A stretch of DNA of 6,292 bases, taken from M55B118 sp041694275. GTDB lineage: Bacteria; Bacillota_I; Bacilli_A; Izemoplasmatales; Izemoplasmataceae. The notes beneath the pieces are model-generated. The model had not been told where the DNA came from and ran no database searches. It was given only the letters and a program-made list of their open reading frames with translations. The stretch spans positions 1 through 6,292 of the forward strand of contig JASMTQ010000003.1 of NCBI GenBank assembly GCA_041694275.1, in the 5' to 3' direction. Made by a program: the position numbers and the translations under genes. Positions 1-5,452 of the stretch are shown one piece after another (position 1 is the stretch's first letter; each line of letters opens with the position of its first letter).

Positions 1-23
1 GAACCAATCGAAGGGAGAGAACT

Positions 24-749
24 ATGGAAGAAGAAAAAAACATTCAACAACCTGAAGAAAACGAAATCGATTTGATGGAACTCATAAGAGTCGTCCTTAG
101 AAAATGGTATATAATTGCAGGATCCGTACTTATTGTCATGATGCTTGTAGGGATTTATGCATACGGTATATTGCCCGATACCTATACGGCAGAAACGAGT
201 GTGCTTGTACAGGTGAGAGACGATGAAAATGTCGATGAATTCGATTTTGCGCAAGGGGAAAGACTGGTGTCGACCTATACTGAAATCGCAACCAGCAACC
301 GTGTCCTTGAGCAACTTCAAGATGAGATGGAAGAGGACCTTGGAGTGGAATACTCCAAATCTAAGATTCGAGGCATGATTGAAGTCAATGGTGTACAAAA
401 CACCGTCGTCATCAAACTCAGTGTCGAATCGACTGACAAAAGTGAAGCCGTATACATGGCCAACACCATCATTGACATCATGGAAAGCACGTCACAGGAA
501 TTCGCAGGGCTTGACAACATCGAGCTTCTCGATGAAGCGCAGATGCCTGAGAGTCCAAGCGGACCGAACAGGATGCTTTACATGGCAGTCGCCTTCGTAC
601 TTGGTGGAATGATAGGTGGATTCGCAGTACTCGGTATGGAATTCCTCGATAAATCGATCAAGACTACCAAAGACATGGAAAACAAACTGGGACTCAGAGT
701 CCTCGGGGCCATTCCTGAATACGCCCTTGAAAGCGAGGTTGAGGAATAA
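24..749 (+). CDS. CpsC/Wzz-type capsule chain-length protein and BY-kinase activator
   Basis: A 241-residue membrane protein of the Wzz / CpsC (YveK, CapA) family, which controls polysaccharide chain length and activates a partner tyrosine kinase at the cytoplasmic membrane. The sequence shows an acidic cytoplasmic N-terminus, a first membrane segment at about residues 29-50, an extracellular region of about 130 residues, the family's proline-containing stretch before the second segment (PESPSGPNR, about 175-183), a second membrane segment at about 184-206, and a short cytoplasmic tail with the LGAIPEY motif (227-233) typical of the kinase-contacting end. This length and topology match the Gram-positive split form, in which the kinase is a separate protein. 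The start at 24 follows an AAGGGAGAG ribosome site (10-18). The stop codon shares its last A with the ATG of the kinase gene, implying translational coupling. The orthologue name (cpsC, epsA or ywqC) cannot be fixed. Confidence 0.9.
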   Translation: MEEEKNIQQPEENEIDLMELIRVVLRKWYIIAGSVLIVMMLVGIYAYGILPDTYTAETSVLVQVRDDENVDEFDFAQGERLVSTYTEIATSNRVLEQLQDEMEEDLGVEYSKSKIRGMIEVNGVQNTVVIKLSVESTDKSEAVYMANTIIDIMESTSQEFAGLDNIELLDEAQMPESPSGPNRMLYMAVAFVLGGMIGGFAVLGMEFLDKSIKTTKDMENKLGLRVLGAIPEYALESEVEE

Positions 750-1456
750 TGTTCAATCCTGAAGCACTTAAAAATGAAAAGGATCTTGGGTATCACGTTA
801 TTTCCGCCAACGATCCACTCAATGTCGTCAGTGAACAATACAGGAAACTGAGAACCAACATCGAATATTCAACCTTTGGCAAGGATATGAAGATCATCAA
901 CCTTACAAGTACCTATAAAAGCGAAGGAAAGACGGTTACCACGCTTAATCTTGCGACCGTTTACGCCCAGGCTGGATCGAAGACTCTGCTTATTGACATG
1001 GATCTTCGCCGTCCCAAGGTGCATAGAGCCTTCAACCTTGTGAATGAAAACGGACTTACCGATGTCGTAAGTGCGGGTAAGGATATCAATGAAGCAATCA
1101 GGCAGGTGTCTGACAACCTTTATATGCTTCCTGCAGGATCAAAAATCCCTTTCAGTGCAGAATTCCTCATGAGCAACCAGATGAAGGACACCGTCAAGAA
1201 ACTAAGAGGAGAGTTCGACCGCATCATCATCGACTGCCCACCAATCAGCGCCGTGGCGGATGCGCACATCATCTCAGGGTACAGTGATGGGACCATCATG
1301 GTCATGGCATCAAGAAGAACCAAGGAAGACATCGCCAAGGACACCCTAAAATCCTTACGCGAAAATGGCGCCAATGTCATTGGAGGCGTGCTTGCACGCA
1401 TCAACAAAAAAGATCAGCGCTACGGCGGCGGGTACTATTATTACGACGAGGATTAA
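749..1456 (+). CDS. CpsD/CapB-type tyrosine-protein kinase (BY-kinase)
   Basis: A 235-residue cytoplasmic BY-kinase of the CpsD / CapB / YwqD family. It autophosphorylates on tyrosine when bound to its membrane adaptor and helps regulate polysaccharide export or polymerisation. Visible motifs in order are the EQYRKLRTNI N-terminal motif (29-38), a Walker A loop with SEGKT (58-62), Walker A' LLIDMDLRRP (80-89), Walker B RIIIDCPP (158-165), and a C-terminal tyrosine cluster with Tyr225 and Tyr229-232 as the likely autophosphorylation sites. The Walker A loop reads STYKSEGKT and lacks the usual proline-glycine before EGK, but the catalytic lysine and threonine are present. Length is normal for the split form. 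The ATG overlaps the upstream stop by one base, and a purine-rich GAGGTTGAGG lies just before it. The matching CpsB phosphatase and glycosyltransferases are not in the window; a terminator follows, so they would lie upstream or elsewhere. Confidence 0.93.
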   Translation: MFNPEALKNEKDLGYHVISANDPLNVVSEQYRKLRTNIEYSTFGKDMKIINLTSTYKSEGKTVTTLNLATVYAQAGSKTLLIDMDLRRPKVHRAFNLVNENGLTDVVSAGKDINEAIRQVSDNLYMLPAGSKIPFSAEFLMSNQMKDTVKKLRGEFDRIIIDCPPISAVADAHIISGYSDGTIMVMASRRTKEDIAKDTLKSLRENGANVIGGVLARINKKDQRYGGGYYYYDED

Positions 1457-1463
1457 CCCTTAC

Positions 1464-1490
1464 AAGACGCTTGTTCAAGCGTCTTTTTCT
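1464..1490 (+). terminator. Rho-independent terminator of the capsule regulator genes
   Basis: A perfect 10-bp hairpin (AAGACGCTTG pairing with CAAGCGTCTT, 1464-1473 and 1476-1485) around a nominal two-base loop (in practice the inner pairs open) runs into a short T tract. It starts eight bases after the kinase stop, so it closes the transcription unit. Confidence 0.88.
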
Positions 1491-1497
1491 ATGTGTG

Positions 1498-1526
1498 TTG
1501 TAAAACGCTTACTTTCTTGATACACT
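1498..1526 (+). promoter_or_regulatory. Possible promoter for the small membrane protein
   Basis: TTGTAA (1498-1503) and TACACT (1521-1526) are separated by 17 bases, a moderate match to sigma-A boxes. Transcription would begin near 1533, downstream of the ATG at 1527, which supports the later start of the small gene. Confidence 0.4.
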
Positions 1527-1541
1527 ATGATTAGGTACAGG

Positions 1542-1546
1542 GGAGG
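1542..1546 (+). promoter_or_regulatory. Ribosome binding site deciding the start of the small membrane protein
   Basis: GGAGG inside a G-rich run (1539-1547). It is 7 bases from the ATG at 1554 and 4 bases from the ATG at 1551, and it lies downstream of the in-frame ATG at 1527, so that earlier start is not supported. Confidence 0.7.
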
Positions 1547-1553
1547 GCTAATG

Positions 1554-1739
1554 ATGAAAAAGAACCACATTTGTCTAGGAACAGGTGGCGGACTCATCGC
1601 CATTGCACTCATTCTCATGTTTCTAAACGTATTGTTTGAAGTCAGTGTGTCATCACTCATCGTAAGCATCATCATGATCGTGGGCATTGCGCTCATCATC
1701 GTCTACTACCAGATCGAAGCCGAACAAAGAAAACGCTAG
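1554..1739 (+). CDS. Small two-segment membrane protein of unknown function
   Basis: A 61-residue hypothetical protein that I do not recognise. It has a short basic N-terminus (MKKNH), a hydrophobic segment at about residues 7-29 with a GTGGG stretch, a short turn, a second hydrophobic segment at about 32-52, and a charged tail (EAEQRKR). This predicts a helical hairpin in the cytoplasmic membrane with both ends inside. The start could equally be the adjacent ATG at 1551 (62 residues); 1554 has the better distance from GGAGG. It is flanked by its own probable promoter and by a strong terminator that begins at its stop codon, so it is a single-gene unit independent of the capsule and flavoprotein genes. 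No function can be assigned; candidates range from a small regulatory membrane peptide to a generic inner-membrane protein. Confidence 0.7.
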   Translation: MKKNHICLGTGGGLIAIALILMFLNVLFEVSVSSLIVSIIMIVGIALIIVYYQIEAEQRKR

Positions 1740-1768
1740 CCAGTCATTTTATGACTGGCATTTTTTTT
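1739..1768 (+). terminator. Rho-independent terminator after the small membrane protein
   Basis: A perfect 9-bp stem (GCCAGTCAT with ATGACTGGC, 1739-1747 and 1751-1759) with a TTT loop is followed by an eight-T run at 1761-1768. The stem's first base is the last base of the stop codon. Confidence 0.93.
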
Positions 1769-1772
1769 GGAC

Positions 1773-1800
1773 TTGACACATTCTGATAACTTTGTATAAT
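1773..1800 (+). promoter_or_regulatory. Strong sigma-A promoter of the flavoprotein-TetR operon
   Basis: Perfect consensus boxes TTGACA (1773-1778) and TATAAT (1795-1800) with a 16-base spacer. A TG just before the -10 box (1793-1794) may add strength. Transcription would start near 1807. It follows directly after a terminator, so the operon is transcribed independently of what lies upstream. Confidence 0.88.
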
Positions 1801-1802
1801 GA

Positions 1803-1821
1803 TATTGAACAGTGTTTAATA
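1803..1821 (+). promoter_or_regulatory. Inverted repeat over the predicted transcription start; candidate TetR operator
   Basis: TATTGAACA (1803-1811), a central G, then TGTTTAATA (1813-1821): 9-base arms with one mismatched pair. It sits immediately downstream of the -10 box and covers the predicted start site, where a bound repressor would block transcription. The TetR-family gene in the same operon is the natural candidate. The pairing of protein and site is inferred. Confidence 0.45.
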
Positions 1822-1835
1822 AAATATACAATGTT

Positions 1836-1840
1836 AGGTG
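1836..1840 (+). promoter_or_regulatory. Ribosome binding site deciding the start of the FMN-binding protein
   Basis: AGGTG lies 5 bases before the ATG at 1846. The only longer in-frame start, a TTG at 1792, overlaps the -10 box and precedes the predicted transcription start, so it is ruled out. Confidence 0.6.
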
Positions 1841-1845
1841 ATTGG

Positions 1846-2256
1846 ATGAACAAACGTATGAAAAAGGTCGTAATGATTTTGGGCAGTTCAGTAGGCGTGC
1901 TTGTTGTAAGTATCATTGGGGTCATCCTGTGGCTTTCAAGCAATCTTGATGCGCTTGAGACCGTTGAGCTGAACAATGCGTCCCTTACGACCCTTGAAGA
2001 TGGCACCTATACCGGCGAGTGCGATGAAGGCAGATGGAGCGTGGAAGTTGAAGTGAGGGTGGAAGATGGAAAGATAGCTGATATTACCATGCTTGAGGAT
2101 GTCTCCATTCCTGAAGATGGCGTGTTTGAGCATATAAGACATGAAGTGGTTGAACATGAAACCCTTGATGTGGACGCGGTGAGTGGGGCGACACTCACAA
2201 GCAATGCCTACCTCACTGCGATTGATGATGCATTGGAGGAAGCGAACTATGAATAA
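1846..2256 (+). CDS. Membrane-anchored FMN-binding domain protein, probably covalently flavinylated
   Basis: A 136-residue protein with a basic N-terminus (MNKRMKK), a single membrane segment at about residues 9-31, and an FMN-binding domain (FMN_bind, related to NqrC/RnfG) from about 51 to 133, predicted to lie outside the membrane. Domain hallmarks are EDGTYTGE (51-58), VRVEDGKIADI (70-80), and DAVSGATLT (110-118). The last matches the Dxx(S/T)GAT motif to which ApbE flavin transferase attaches FMN; Thr116 is the expected acceptor. Such proteins carry electrons in or across the envelope. The protein is short, with one domain and no haem or iron-sulfur cysteine motif (Cys58 is the only cysteine), so it is likely a simple flavin electron carrier. 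It is the first gene of the operon and overlaps the flavodoxin gene by 8 bases. No ApbE gene is in the window, so flavinylation is predicted from the motif only. Confidence 0.87.
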   Translation: MNKRMKKVVMILGSSVGVLVVSIIGVILWLSSNLDALETVELNNASLTTLEDGTYTGECDEGRWSVEVEVRVEDGKIADITMLEDVSIPEDGVFEHIRHEVVEHETLDVDAVSGATLTSNAYLTAIDDALEEANYE

Positions 2257-2773
2257 GACCATTGTTTTGTATGAAAGTCATTATGGGTCGACCAGAACCT
2301 ACGCTCATTGGATCAGTGATGCATTGGAATGCGAATACAAGCGACTCAATGACTTTGATCTGGGTTCCTTAAAAGAGTATGACACCGTGATTTACGGGGG
2401 CGGAATGTACGCCGTGGGTATTTTGGGACTGAAAAAATTCAAAAAAGCCCTTGAAGGATTGAGTGACAAAAAAGTTTTTGTGTTCGCAGTGGGATTATCC
2501 ACCATTACAGATAAAACCCTCGAGCATGTAAGAACCTCGAATCTGGATGGAGCGCTCAGAGACACACCGCTTTTCATGTTCAGAGGCAAGTTCGATATCA
2601 GCGAGGTCTCTTTCAAGCACAAGGTGCTTATGAAGGTGCTCGCCAAGAAAGTCAAAAACAAAAAAGAGCCTCTCACAGACGATGAACGTGGTATACTGAA
2701 GTGTGTCAGTGAACCTGTAAACGCAATGGAGAAAACACAAATCGAACCTCTCTTGAAGGCTGTGAAACCATGA
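2249..2773 (+). CDS. Flavodoxin-domain protein
   Basis: A 174-residue cytoplasmic protein with a flavodoxin fold, most like the Flavodoxin_5 / HemG-like group. The sequence shows a first beta strand and FMN phosphate loop, TIVLYESHYGSTRT (4-17), a second flavin-contacting region, VIYGGGMYAVGILG (47-60), a further strand KVFVFAVG (75-82), and the MFRGKFD region (110-116) also found in related proteins. It should bind FMN non-covalently and transfer electrons or act as a quinone or porphyrinogen-type reductase; the substrate cannot be deduced. The chosen ATG lies 8 bases after GGAGGA (2235-2240); an in-frame upstream start at 2183 would lie deep in the preceding gene and lacks a reason to be used. 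It overlaps the FMN-binding gene by 8 bases and the TetR gene by 4, implying coupled translation and a shared redox role. Confidence 0.85.
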   Translation: MNKTIVLYESHYGSTRTYAHWISDALECEYKRLNDFDLGSLKEYDTVIYGGGMYAVGILGLKKFKKALEGLSDKKVFVFAVGLSTITDKTLEHVRTSNLDGALRDTPLFMFRGKFDISEVSFKHKVLMKVLAKKVKNKKEPLTDDERGILKCVSEPVNAMEKTQIEPLLKAVKP

Positions 2774-3375
2774 AGTCATCCATGAAGGAAACCCTAAAAA
2801 AAGAAAAGACAGAAACCGTGAGAACCGCCATCCTTGATGCGGCGGATTCCATCATTGAGACTGAAGGATTTGAAAAAATATCCATAAGAAAAGTAGCCGC
2901 TATGATCGGCTACTCTCCAGGCAATATCTATCAGTACTTCTCAGACAAGGATGCGCTCATCAACCACACCATCATGCGAGGGTACATGAGTCTCATGCAG
3001 TCTGTGAAAAAGGGAGAAAGCGTTGAGAGTGACATCCCTTCACTTATCGCATCGAGGTTTTTATCATACGCCGAAGCCGTTATGAAAAATCCCATTTATT
3101 ACAAAGCCGTGATGCTCTCAGGTAAAGAGACGATTCTTGAGCATACGCGGATTCTGGATAGGGAGGCTATTCTTGAGCGTCCAGCCTTCAAAGAACTCAT
3201 AGAGAGTATTCAGGAAGGCATTGAGAAGAAAGAAATCAGAGAAGAAGACCCCGTCATTCTTGCCCAGATGCTTTGGAGTACGGTCTTTGGTATCCTCACT
3301 AGAGGCATCCTCGAATCCAAGGATGAAGCGTCCATCAAGGACTATATAAAATGCGCGATTAAACGCATGCTTTGA
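2770..3375 (+). CDS. TetR/AcrR-family transcriptional regulator
   Basis: A 201-residue TetR-family repressor. After a basic leader, the N-terminal DNA-binding domain runs from about residue 16 to 64 and includes the typical TAILDAADSIIETEGFEKIS stretch (19-38) and the helix-turn-helix IRKVAAMIGYSPGNIYQYFS (39-58), followed by DKDAL. The C-terminal half is a helical ligand/dimerisation domain, with LWSTVFGILTRG near the end resembling the tryptophan-containing core helix of related regulators. The ligand is unknown. The ATG overlaps the flavodoxin stop as ATGA, with GAAGG 10 bases upstream; a second in-frame ATG at 2782 is possible. As the last gene of the flavoprotein operon it most likely represses its own operon through the inverted repeat near the promoter, and responds to a toxic, redox-active or lipid-like molecule. 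That role is inferred from position. Confidence 0.9.
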   Translation: MKSSMKETLKKEKTETVRTAILDAADSIIETEGFEKISIRKVAAMIGYSPGNIYQYFSDKDALINHTIMRGYMSLMQSVKKGESVESDIPSLIASRFLSYAEAVMKNPIYYKAVMLSGKETILEHTRILDREAILERPAFKELIESIQEGIEKKEIREEDPVILAQMLWSTVFGILTRGILESKDEASIKDYIKCAIKRML

Positions 3376-3402
3376 ACACCTTTGCAGGTGTTCTTTTTCT
3401 TT
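3374..3402 (+). terminator. Rho-independent terminator of the flavoprotein-TetR operon
   Basis: A perfect 8-bp stem, GAACACCT (3374-3381) with AGGTGTTC (3386-3393), with a TTGC loop is followed by a T-rich run (TTTTTCTTT). The stem begins within the TGA stop codon. Confidence 0.9.
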
Positions 3403-3427
3403 AGGTGTCATGTATATGATAAACCCA

Positions 3428-3455
3428 TTCAATATGACCGTACCTATGATAGAAT
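3428..3455 (+). promoter_or_regulatory. Weak candidate promoter for the exonuclease gene
   Basis: TTCAAT (3428-3433) and TAGAAT (3450-3455) are spaced by 16 bases. The -10 box is good and the -35 box poor. Two other TATGAT hexamers (3415-3420 and 3445-3450) could serve instead, so the exact promoter is uncertain, but one is needed because the preceding operon is terminated. Confidence 0.3.
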
Positions 3456-3472
3456 AAAGGTAATCAAACTTC

Positions 3473-3478
3473 GGAGGG
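3473..3478 (+). promoter_or_regulatory. Ribosome binding site deciding the start of the exonuclease
   Basis: GGAGGG lies 5 bases before the ATG at 3484. The open frame extends up to a TTG at 3382, inside the preceding terminator, but that stretch has no ribosome site and codes for an implausible phenylalanine-rich leader. Confidence 0.75.
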
Positions 3479-3483
3479 ATACC

Positions 3484-4167
3484 ATGACCATGCAAGACAA
3501 GAAAATTGAAAACTACGACAGAATTGTCGTATTCGACGTTGAGACCACAGGGTTCAACCCAAGAGACTGTGACATGATTGAATTCGCAGCAGTGGTGTTA
3601 AAACCTGAAAACGGTTCGTTCAGAAAAATAGAAGAAGTCAATCACCTGGTTAAAACAGACAAGACACTATCAGAAACCATCAAGAACCTTACAGGCATCA
3701 CTGAAGAGAAGTTGAAAGATGGCATCGAACAGTTTGAACTGTTCGCGGAAATCAAGCGTTTGATAGAAGGCAATAAATTACTCGTTGCCTACAATATTCA
3801 GTTCGATATCAATTTCGTGCACTGGCTTCTCAAGACCTTTGATCCGGCGTACAAGTTCGACAAGGACATGCTTGACATGCTTACGGTGTATAAAGACCAT
3901 CATAAGTATCCTCACAAGCTTTCAAACGCGATTGATGAATATGCAATAGATTTTCCAAACTCGCATAGAGCCTTGGATGATACACTCGCCACTGCGGAAC
4001 TCTTCAAAGTCATGCATGAAAAAGAAACACTCAATCCTTATATCAACGTCATAGGCTATATAGAGAAATACGGAAAGAAACCACCGTTCTTCAAACACAT
4101 TAAGTATGTACCACAAAGCTCTGATATCAGGAGCCTGAGGAATTACTTGGAGCATAAATTGTTTTAA
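3484..4167 (+). CDS. DEDDh-family 3'-5' exonuclease (DnaQ/PolC epsilon-like)
   Basis: A 227-residue stand-alone exonuclease of the DnaQ-like DEDDh superfamily, which removes nucleotides from the 3' end of DNA or RNA using two metal ions. All catalytic residues are visible: Exo I VFDVETTGF (Asp18, Glu20), Exo II AYNIQFDINF (Asp108), and Exo III HRALDDTLAT (His161, Asp166). The Exo II motif has Tyr103 where many relatives have His, a small deviation. The catalytic domain takes up about residues 10-178. A basic C-terminal tail (about 183-227, with GYIEKYGKKPPFFKHIKYVP) is not part of the core and I do not recognise it as a BRCT or helicase region. It is much too short to be PolC or DinG, so a proofreading-like or repair/RNA-turnover exonuclease is most likely. 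It is a single-gene unit with its own terminator; a second ATG at 3490 is a possible start. Confidence 0.9.
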   Translation: MTMQDKKIENYDRIVVFDVETTGFNPRDCDMIEFAAVVLKPENGSFRKIEEVNHLVKTDKTLSETIKNLTGITEEKLKDGIEQFELFAEIKRLIEGNKLLVAYNIQFDINFVHWLLKTFDPAYKFDKDMLDMLTVYKDHHKYPHKLSNAIDEYAIDFPNSHRALDDTLATAELFKVMHEKETLNPYINVIGYIEKYGKKPPFFKHIKYVPQSSDIRSLRNYLEHKLF

Positions 4168-4199
4168 GAATTAATCTTGGTTTATATAAAATATCTAAC

Positions 4200-4231
4200 G
4201 GAGACAATCATTACTGGTTGTCTTCTTTTTT
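4200..4231 (+). terminator. Rho-independent terminator after the exonuclease gene
   Basis: An 11-bp stem with two G-T pairs (4200-4210 with 4215-4225) and a TTAC loop is followed by TTTTTT. It lies 32 bases after the stop and separates the exonuclease from the XRE-peptidase operon. Confidence 0.85.
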
Positions 4232-4247
4232 AATGCAGTGGTTTAAA

Positions 4248-4290
4248 ATATTACCAAATATTTGATAATATTATTATAAAGTGGTAAAAT
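4248..4290 (+). promoter_or_regulatory. Long inverted repeat framing the promoter; candidate XRE operator
   Basis: ATATTACCA (4248-4256) and TGGTAAAAT (4282-4290) are inverted copies matching at 8 of 9 positions, with 25 bases between them. One arm lies just upstream of the -35 box and the other covers the -10 box. A palindrome, ATAATATTAT (4265-4274), lies at the centre. This layout suits a dimeric or looping repressor, and the XRE protein encoded directly downstream is the obvious candidate. Binding is inferred. Confidence 0.5.
4262..4290 (+). promoter_or_regulatory. Promoter of the XRE-peptidase/PIN operon
   Basis: TTGATA (4262-4267) and TAAAAT (4285-4290) are spaced by 17 bases, each matching five of six consensus positions. 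Transcription would start near 4297, giving a very short leader. The surrounding DNA is strongly AT-rich. Confidence 0.8.
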
Positions 4291-4298
4291 TTACTTGA

Positions 4299-4304
4299 AA
4301 GGAG
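4299..4304 (+). promoter_or_regulatory. Ribosome binding site deciding the start of the XRE-peptidase
   Basis: AAGGAG, close to perfect, lies 8 bases before the ATG at 4313. A TTG at 4295 in the same frame overlaps this site and is therefore not the start. Confidence 0.8.
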
Positions 4305-4312
4305 TGGAGAGA

Positions 4313-5452
4313 ATGGACACTGCCAAACAAATAGGAAACAAAATCAACAAACTCATGGAAGAGAAAAACATGTCTCTTAGACATCTTAGTGAAGTCATCG
4401 GTGTTTCACACCCTACCCTGAAACGGTACGTGGATGGTGAGAAACCCATAGACAGCGACAAACTGCTAAAAATTGCCAACTATTTCAACAAGTCCTTTGA
4501 TTACTTTTTCAAAAGCGAGGACGATACCCTTGGATTCATGTTCAGAGCAGACAAGCCTAAAGACACCATCAAGGAAGTAGAACTTGAAAAGCTTCGTCAA
4601 TCTTTAAATGGATATTTGGATATCGTCAAAGACATCAAGCTTTCGATCGTACCTCCCAAGTACCATGTAGAGGAATCCACTTATGACACTGACAGAAAAA
4701 CCTTTGAAAAGCTCATAGAACAAGTGGCCAACAATCAAAGAAGACAGTTCAACATCGAACATGTAATCCCGGAAAATTACTTCAACTTGCTGGATGAACA
4801 AGGCATTCACGTTCTGGCCATAGATTTTCACAATGACGAATACTTTGGAGTGTCATCCTATTCGGAGACTAAAGGGAGCTTTATCATCGTCAACGATTCA
4901 AAGGCTATTTCTGAAGAGAGGAAAGTATTTTCTCTGTTTCATGAATATGCTCATCTCTTATTCCATAGACACCAGTACAGTTCGAATGGAGACAGCGTCT
5001 ATTATAAAAGTGGACGTACAGACAGAACTGAAAAAGTAGCCAATCACTTTGCCGGTTGTTTTCTCATGCCAAGAAACTTGGTTGAGAAATATTTAAATGA
5101 TAATGATAAAGAAACCATTGACCCTTACCATATGAAAAAACATTTCAAAGTATCGCTTCAGACATTGTATGTGGTGCTTTACAAGTATGGCTACATCAGA
5201 AAGAAGCAGTACACTGATTTTTGGAAAAAAACCAATGCTCAAAACAAGAAAGAAACTGAAGAAGAGCCCATGGATGCACTTGCTATAGAAGACAAAAACT
5301 CCCGATTGATTAAGGCCATGAGAAGTCTTTACTTCAAAGGCGACATTTCAGTGAACAAGATCACTGAAATAATGAGACTTTGTACAAAACAGACAAGGAA
5401 TCTTGTCAATACTTGGAGACCTCTGGATGACAGAGCTGTACACCTCAAATGA
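4313..5452 (+). CDS. XRE helix-turn-helix protein fused to ImmA/IrrE-like zinc peptidase (probable antitoxin/regulator)
   Basis: A 379-residue cytoplasmic fusion protein. Residues about 7-66 form an XRE (Cro/C1-type) helix-turn-helix, with MSLRHLSEVIGVSHPTLKRY (20-39) and a typical end at FNKSFDYFF. A middle region of about 90 residues leads to an ImmA/IrrE-like metallopeptidase domain (M78, COG2856), about 140-305. The zinc site is intact: HEYAH (His210, Glu211, His214) and Glu240 in the EKVANHFAGCFLMP stretch (240-253). A charged linker (about 307-320) is followed by a helical tail (about 328-379) that is not part of the usual family core. Xre-COG2856 fusions act as repressors of toxins or mobile elements, and the peptidase can cleave a partner or itself under stress. 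The gene leads an operon and overlaps the PIN gene by 26 bases. It is most likely the antitoxin and autoregulator, or alternatively a phage-type repressor. Confidence 0.88.
   Translation: MDTAKQIGNKINKLMEEKNMSLRHLSEVIGVSHPTLKRYVDGEKPIDSDKLLKIANYFNKSFDYFFKSEDDTLGFMFRADKPKDTIKEVELEKLRQSLNGYLDIVKDIKLSIVPPKYHVEESTYDTDRKTFEKLIEQVANNQRRQFNIEHVIPENYFNLLDEQGIHVLAIDFHNDEYFGVSSYSETKGSFIIVNDSKAISEERKVFSLFHEYAHLLFHRHQYSSNGDSVYYKSGRTDRTEKVANHFAGCFLMPRNLVEKYLNDNDKETIDPYHMKKHFKVSLQTLYVVLYKYGYIRKKQYTDFWKKTNAQNKKETEEEPMDALAIEDKNSRLIKAMRSLYFKGDISVNKITEIMRLCTKQTRNLVNTWRPLDDRAVHLK

Noticed and set aside
1..23. Possible end of an upstream capsule gene
   Set aside because: Only 23 bases precede the first start codon and no stop codon in any + frame falls within them, so an upstream gene end cannot be placed.
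2183..2248. Upstream extension of the flavodoxin gene by 22 codons
   Set aside because: The extension lies inside the FMN-binding gene, has no family similarity, and GGAGGA is placed correctly only for the ATG at 2249.
1936..2262. Minus-strand open frame of 108 codons opposite the FMN-binding gene, and other minus-strand frames across the window
   Set aside because: They lie antisense to well-supported genes, have no ribosome sites or recognisable domains, and have low-complexity Met/Ser/Thr-rich or Phe/Ile/His-rich translations typical of shadow frames.
3382..3483. Upstream extension of the exonuclease by 34 codons from a TTG
   Set aside because: It begins in the loop of the preceding terminator and lacks a ribosome site; the GGAGGG at 3473 serves the ATG at 3484.
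3118..3495. Minus-strand frame of 125 codons spanning the end of the TetR gene, its terminator and the exonuclease start
   Set aside because: It runs through a clear terminator and promoter region and has no recognisable domain; it is a shadow of the TetR coding sequence.
4241..4312. AT-rich repeat-like stretch considered as an attachment site or iteron-type origin
   Set aside because: The repeats are explained by a promoter with a two-armed inverted repeat; there is no integrase, no tRNA end and no set of direct repeats nearby.
4833..5039. Alternative + strand frame of 68 codons inside the XRE-peptidase gene
   Set aside because: It overlaps the zinc-binding motif region of a clearly coding frame and has no ribosome site or domain.
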